NCBI RefSeq assembly: GCF_016862315.1
Contig: NZ_BOMS01000108.1
Location: 52,840 to 116,839 of the forward strand
Direction of reading: 5' to 3'
DNA length: 64,000 nucleotides
Source of the DNA: Actinoplanes palleronii
GTDB lineage: Bacteria > Actinomycetota > Actinomycetes > Mycobacteriales > Micromonosporaceae
The notes beneath the pieces are model-generated. The model saw only the letters and a list, made by a program, of their open reading frames with translations. It was not told the DNA's origin and searched no databases. Below are positions 61,737-64,000 of this stretch, piece after piece; position 1 is the stretch's first letter, and the number at the start of each line of letters is the position of its first letter. The position numbers and the translations under genes are program-made.

Positions 61737-63614
61737 GTGCAGGAACCGTTGTCGCCGTGGTGGAGCAAGGTGCAGGACGCCGCGCAGCTGCTGGCCTCCC
61801 AGCTCAACGCGTCGGTCGGGCATGCTGCCCGGGTCGGTGAGTACACCTCGCCGCCGGGGTCACCGCCGCCGCGGCGTCGTCGCCGGCCCGCCTCGCTGCG
61901 GCACCTGGCGGAGGTGATCCGCAGTCACCGGCTGGCGCCCGGGATGTCGATCGACAAGGACGACGTGGCGGGGGTGCTCGCCGGCGACCTGCGCCGGATC
62001 ACCGAACCGGCGCTGGTGGTCGCGGTCGCCCGGGCCAGCCACGTGATCGCCGGCGTGCCGTTCGACGAGCTTGCCGCGGACCGGCTCGTGGTGGCCAGCG
62101 CGCACGTGGCGGCGCTGATCGACGCCGCGCGGCAGGCCGACGAGAAGGCGCCGCGCGCCGTGCCCGCGCCACGCTCGGCCGGTGCCGGCCAGCCGGCCAG
62201 GGAACCTGTGGTGATCGACGCGTATTTCACCACGCGCCGGCCCGGCCGGCCCCGGGCGCTGGTGGCCGGTGCTGTCAGCGCCATCGTGCTCACCGTCGTA
62301 CTCATGCTGGTTCTTCGGCATGAACAGCCGCACGAGCGGTCGTCCGCGGTGCCGCCTGCCGCGACCACGGTGGTGGGGGTGACGCCGTTGGAGCATGGGC
62401 ATGCGGAGGACGACTACCTCAACGCGCGGCCGTTGCAGGACGCGCTCGAGCGCGGTTTCACCAGTGTCGAGGCCGACGTGTTCCTCCGCGACGGCACGCT
62501 GGTGCTCTGCCATCACGTCGACGGGGACGACTGCGAGGACAAGCGGGACAACCGGGTCACCGCGGAGTCGCTCGAGTCGGTGTATCTGCAAGGGCTCAGC
62601 GCGCGGGTGAACGCGACCGGTGGGCGGGTGTATCCGGGATACGACCAGCCGGTCGCTCTGTTCGTCGAGATCAAGTGTGTGGAGGTCGTGGGCGGCGGCT
62701 GCACGCTCCCCGCCGACCCGGCCGCGGCCGCGGCGGATCCGAACAATCCGCTCGTGGTCGCCGAGAAGATCATGAGTGTGCTCGCTCCGTACCGCGGCAT
62801 GCTGTTCCACACCGGGCAGTGGGGGCCGGTGCAGCTGGTCATCAGCGGCAGCCACAACGATGAGCAGGTCCCGGCGAGCGCCGGCGGCCACGACTCGGTG
62901 CGGGGGCTGCTCGGGCGGCAGACCGACCGGTACGCGTTCCTGGACGGGAGTTTCGCCGCCGACGGCGACCAGTACAACGCCGACCTGGTGCCGGTGATCA
63001 GCTTTGCGGATCCGGACACCCGCGACGACTGCACCTACGACGACAGCCGGTCGATCCAGACGGTGCACTGGGACGACATCATCGGGGCGCAGACCACCGG
63101 GCACCACGTGCGGGTGTGGGACGAGCGGGACTGTCCCGACCGCAGCCGCTCGTGGACCGACGCCATCTACGGCAGTGTCGACTACCTCAGCAGCAGCCAC
63201 CCGAGTCTGCTGCAGGACTGGCTCACCCACCACGTGGTCGGTGGCGGCGGCGGCCACTGTGCGGTGCCCGCCTGGATCGCCACGGTGCGGCTCCGCGGGC
63301 AGAACTGCACCCTGCGGGCCGGGACCGTGCCGGTGATGAGCCGGCCCGACCGCGCCTCGTCGCGGGTCGGGACCGTCGCCGGCGGGGGCAGCCACTGGTT
63401 CCTGGGCCAGCAGCCGGGGGAGTCGAACACGGTCGGCGCCGCGACCAACTTCTGGTGGGCGTACACGCGGGCGGACAACGGGCAGTGGGGGTGGGTGTCG
63501 CTGGTGTACTTCGCCGACGGCGGCCTCGACCAGTCCGCCGACGGCCTGCAGTACGGCTGCTACGACGTGCGCGCCGGCGAGCCCGACCACTGCCATCCGC
63601 TCGGACCCGGCTGA
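61737..63614 (+). CDS. Membrane-anchored PLC/GDPD-like phosphodiesterase with cytoplasmic N-domain and SH3-like C-terminus
   Basis: A 625-residue protein from GTG 61737 (GAGGGAACCAGGA upstream). Residues ~1-175 are cytoplasmic and partly helical (SLRHLAEVIRSHRL), possibly a helix-turn-helix-like module; one membrane helix follows at ~177-198 (ALVAGAVSAIVLTVVLMLVL). Outside, EHGHAEDDYLNARPL, SVEADVFLRDG and LVLCHHVD give the His/Glu/Asp set of PI-PLC/glycerophosphodiesterase-like barrels, closest in pattern to the AIM6-type group. The end (~520-600) with WFLGQQPGE and WWAYTRADNGQWGWVS resembles a bacterial SH3 domain. Confidence 0.78.
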   Translation: MQEPLSPWWSKVQDAAQLLASQLNASVGHAARVGEYTSPPGSPPPRRRRRPASLRHLAEVIRSHRLAPGMSIDKDDVAGVLAGDLRRITEPALVVAVARASHVIAGVPFDELAADRLVVASAHVAALIDAARQADEKAPRAVPAPRSAGAGQPAREPVVIDAYFTTRRPGRPRALVAGAVSAIVLTVVLMLVLRHEQPHERSSAVPPAATTVVGVTPLEHGHAEDDYLNARPLQDALERGFTSVEADVFLRDGTLVLCHHVDGDDCEDKRDNRVTAESLESVYLQGLSARVNATGGRVYPGYDQPVALFVEIKCVEVVGGGCTLPADPAAAAADPNNPLVVAEKIMSVLAPYRGMLFHTGQWGPVQLVISGSHNDEQVPASAGGHDSVRGLLGRQTDRYAFLDGSFAADGDQYNADLVPVISFADPDTRDDCTYDDSRSIQTVHWDDIIGAQTTGHHVRVWDERDCPDRSRSWTDAIYGSVDYLSSSHPSLLQDWLTHHVVGGGGGHCAVPAWIATVRLRGQNCTLRAGTVPVMSRPDRASSRVGTVAGGGSHWFLGQQPGESNTVGAATNFWWAYTRADNGQWGWVSLVYFADGGLDQSADGLQYGCYDVRAGEPDHCHPLGPG

Positions 63615-63737
63615 GGGTGCCGGAGCTCGGTGGGCCGTATCTGCACGCCTTCGCCCCGGGACCGTCACCGATCGCACACAACCGCGGCCTGGGGTCGCCT
63701 CCATGATCCATTTGACCGGCACCCGGCCGGCAGCGCC

Positions 63738-64000
63738 ATGAGAATCGGGGACCAGTCGCACGCCGGGGACGGCAGCCCGGTGACCCCCGCCGTCGCCGAG
63801 ATCCGGCGCCGGGCCCTGCTCGTCTCGGCCTGCTGGTGGCTCGGCGCGGGGCCTCGTGGTCGTTCTGCCGGCGATGCTGTCCGGGATGGCGGTGGGCGCG
63901 GCGGTCATCGGTACGTACGGCAGGCGTCCTGGCGACCTGGAGGAGATGCGGGAGAAGGGGCCGGACAGACATGTCCAGCCCCTTCTCGTGGCACCGTCGG
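63738..64000 (+). pseudogene. Small membrane-protein gene with a frameshift, cut by right edge
   Basis: ATG 63738 reads to AEIRRRALLVSACWWLGAG, then similarity jumps frame at a run of four G (63847-63850 region): the other frame continues LVVVLPAMLSGMAVGAAVIG, a membrane helix, then TYGRRPGDLEEMREKG and on to the window end. Removing one G joins the two parts. Either a true frameshift or a sequencing error in a G run. Confidence 0.45.

Noticed and set aside
1..64000. tRNA or rRNA genes
   Set aside because: No cloverleaf-like GTTCGA/CCA arrangements or rRNA-like blocks were noticed; a covariance-model scan would be needed to exclude a missed tRNA.

Overview
The window is very GC-rich actinobacterial DNA with frequent GTG starts and ATGA/GTGA gene overlaps. 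The gene content (multimodular PKS/NRPS, LmbU-type regulator, secreted GH6/GH9 cellulases, GAF-PP2C signalling, LacI-controlled sugar loci) fits a filamentous actinomycete. Micromonosporaceae (Actinoplanes-like) is an inference from gene content only.

Region 1 (1-23 kb) is the right part of a polyketide/peptide biosynthetic cluster. A plus-strand series runs from a PKS truncated by the window edge (ER-KR-ACP) to a KS-AT-ACP module with a methylmalonyl-type AT and no reductive domains, an NRPS C-A-PCP protein whose adenylation domain is degenerate, an ornithine/lysine N-hydroxylase and a type II thioesterase. Next come an LmbU-family regulator, a polyketide-type ABC exporter behind a decayed PadR gene, an FAD aromatic monooxygenase, a secreted DUF1579-like protein, a dimethylargininase, a 71-residue protein repeating the LmbU C-terminal segment, a metallophosphoesterase and a phosphopantetheinyl transferase. 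A scar of gene fragments (22998-23368) and a strong hairpin end the region.

Region 2 (23.5-28.9 kb) is a hexuronate locus: UxuB-like reductase, LacI regulator, LarA-family epimerase and UxaC isomerase. Three related 6-4-6 palindromes (GGCAA-N4-TTG core) suggest one LacI regulon. No mannonate dehydratase is present in the window, so LarA may epimerise mannonate to gluconate.

Region 3 (28.9-32.5 kb) is a membrane GGDEF gene split by a TnpB-only IS605/IS1341-like element with an intact RuvC/zinc-ribbon nuclease.

Region 4 (32.8-45.5 kb) is a plant-polysaccharide locus: GH114, a LacI/GH1/ABC-transporter operon, a divergent GH6 cellulase sharing three AAGCGCTT operators, a DeoR/LacI hybrid regulator, and a GH2 beta-glucuronidase plus GH9 cellulase pair. 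Glucuronate released by GH2 could feed region 2.

Region 5 (45.6-64 kb) is mixed: a low-GC orphan gene next to a gene remnant, a membrane M48 protease fused to 14 WD40 repeats, an NmrA-like protein, a GGDEF-EAL protein, a flavin-reductase-like protein, a HATPase/GAF-PP2C regulatory pair, a TetR regulator with two divergent oxidoreductases and a clear operator, and a membrane-tethered PLC-like phosphodiesterase. The right edge carries a small frameshifted gene. No tRNA, rRNA or CRISPR array was recognised.
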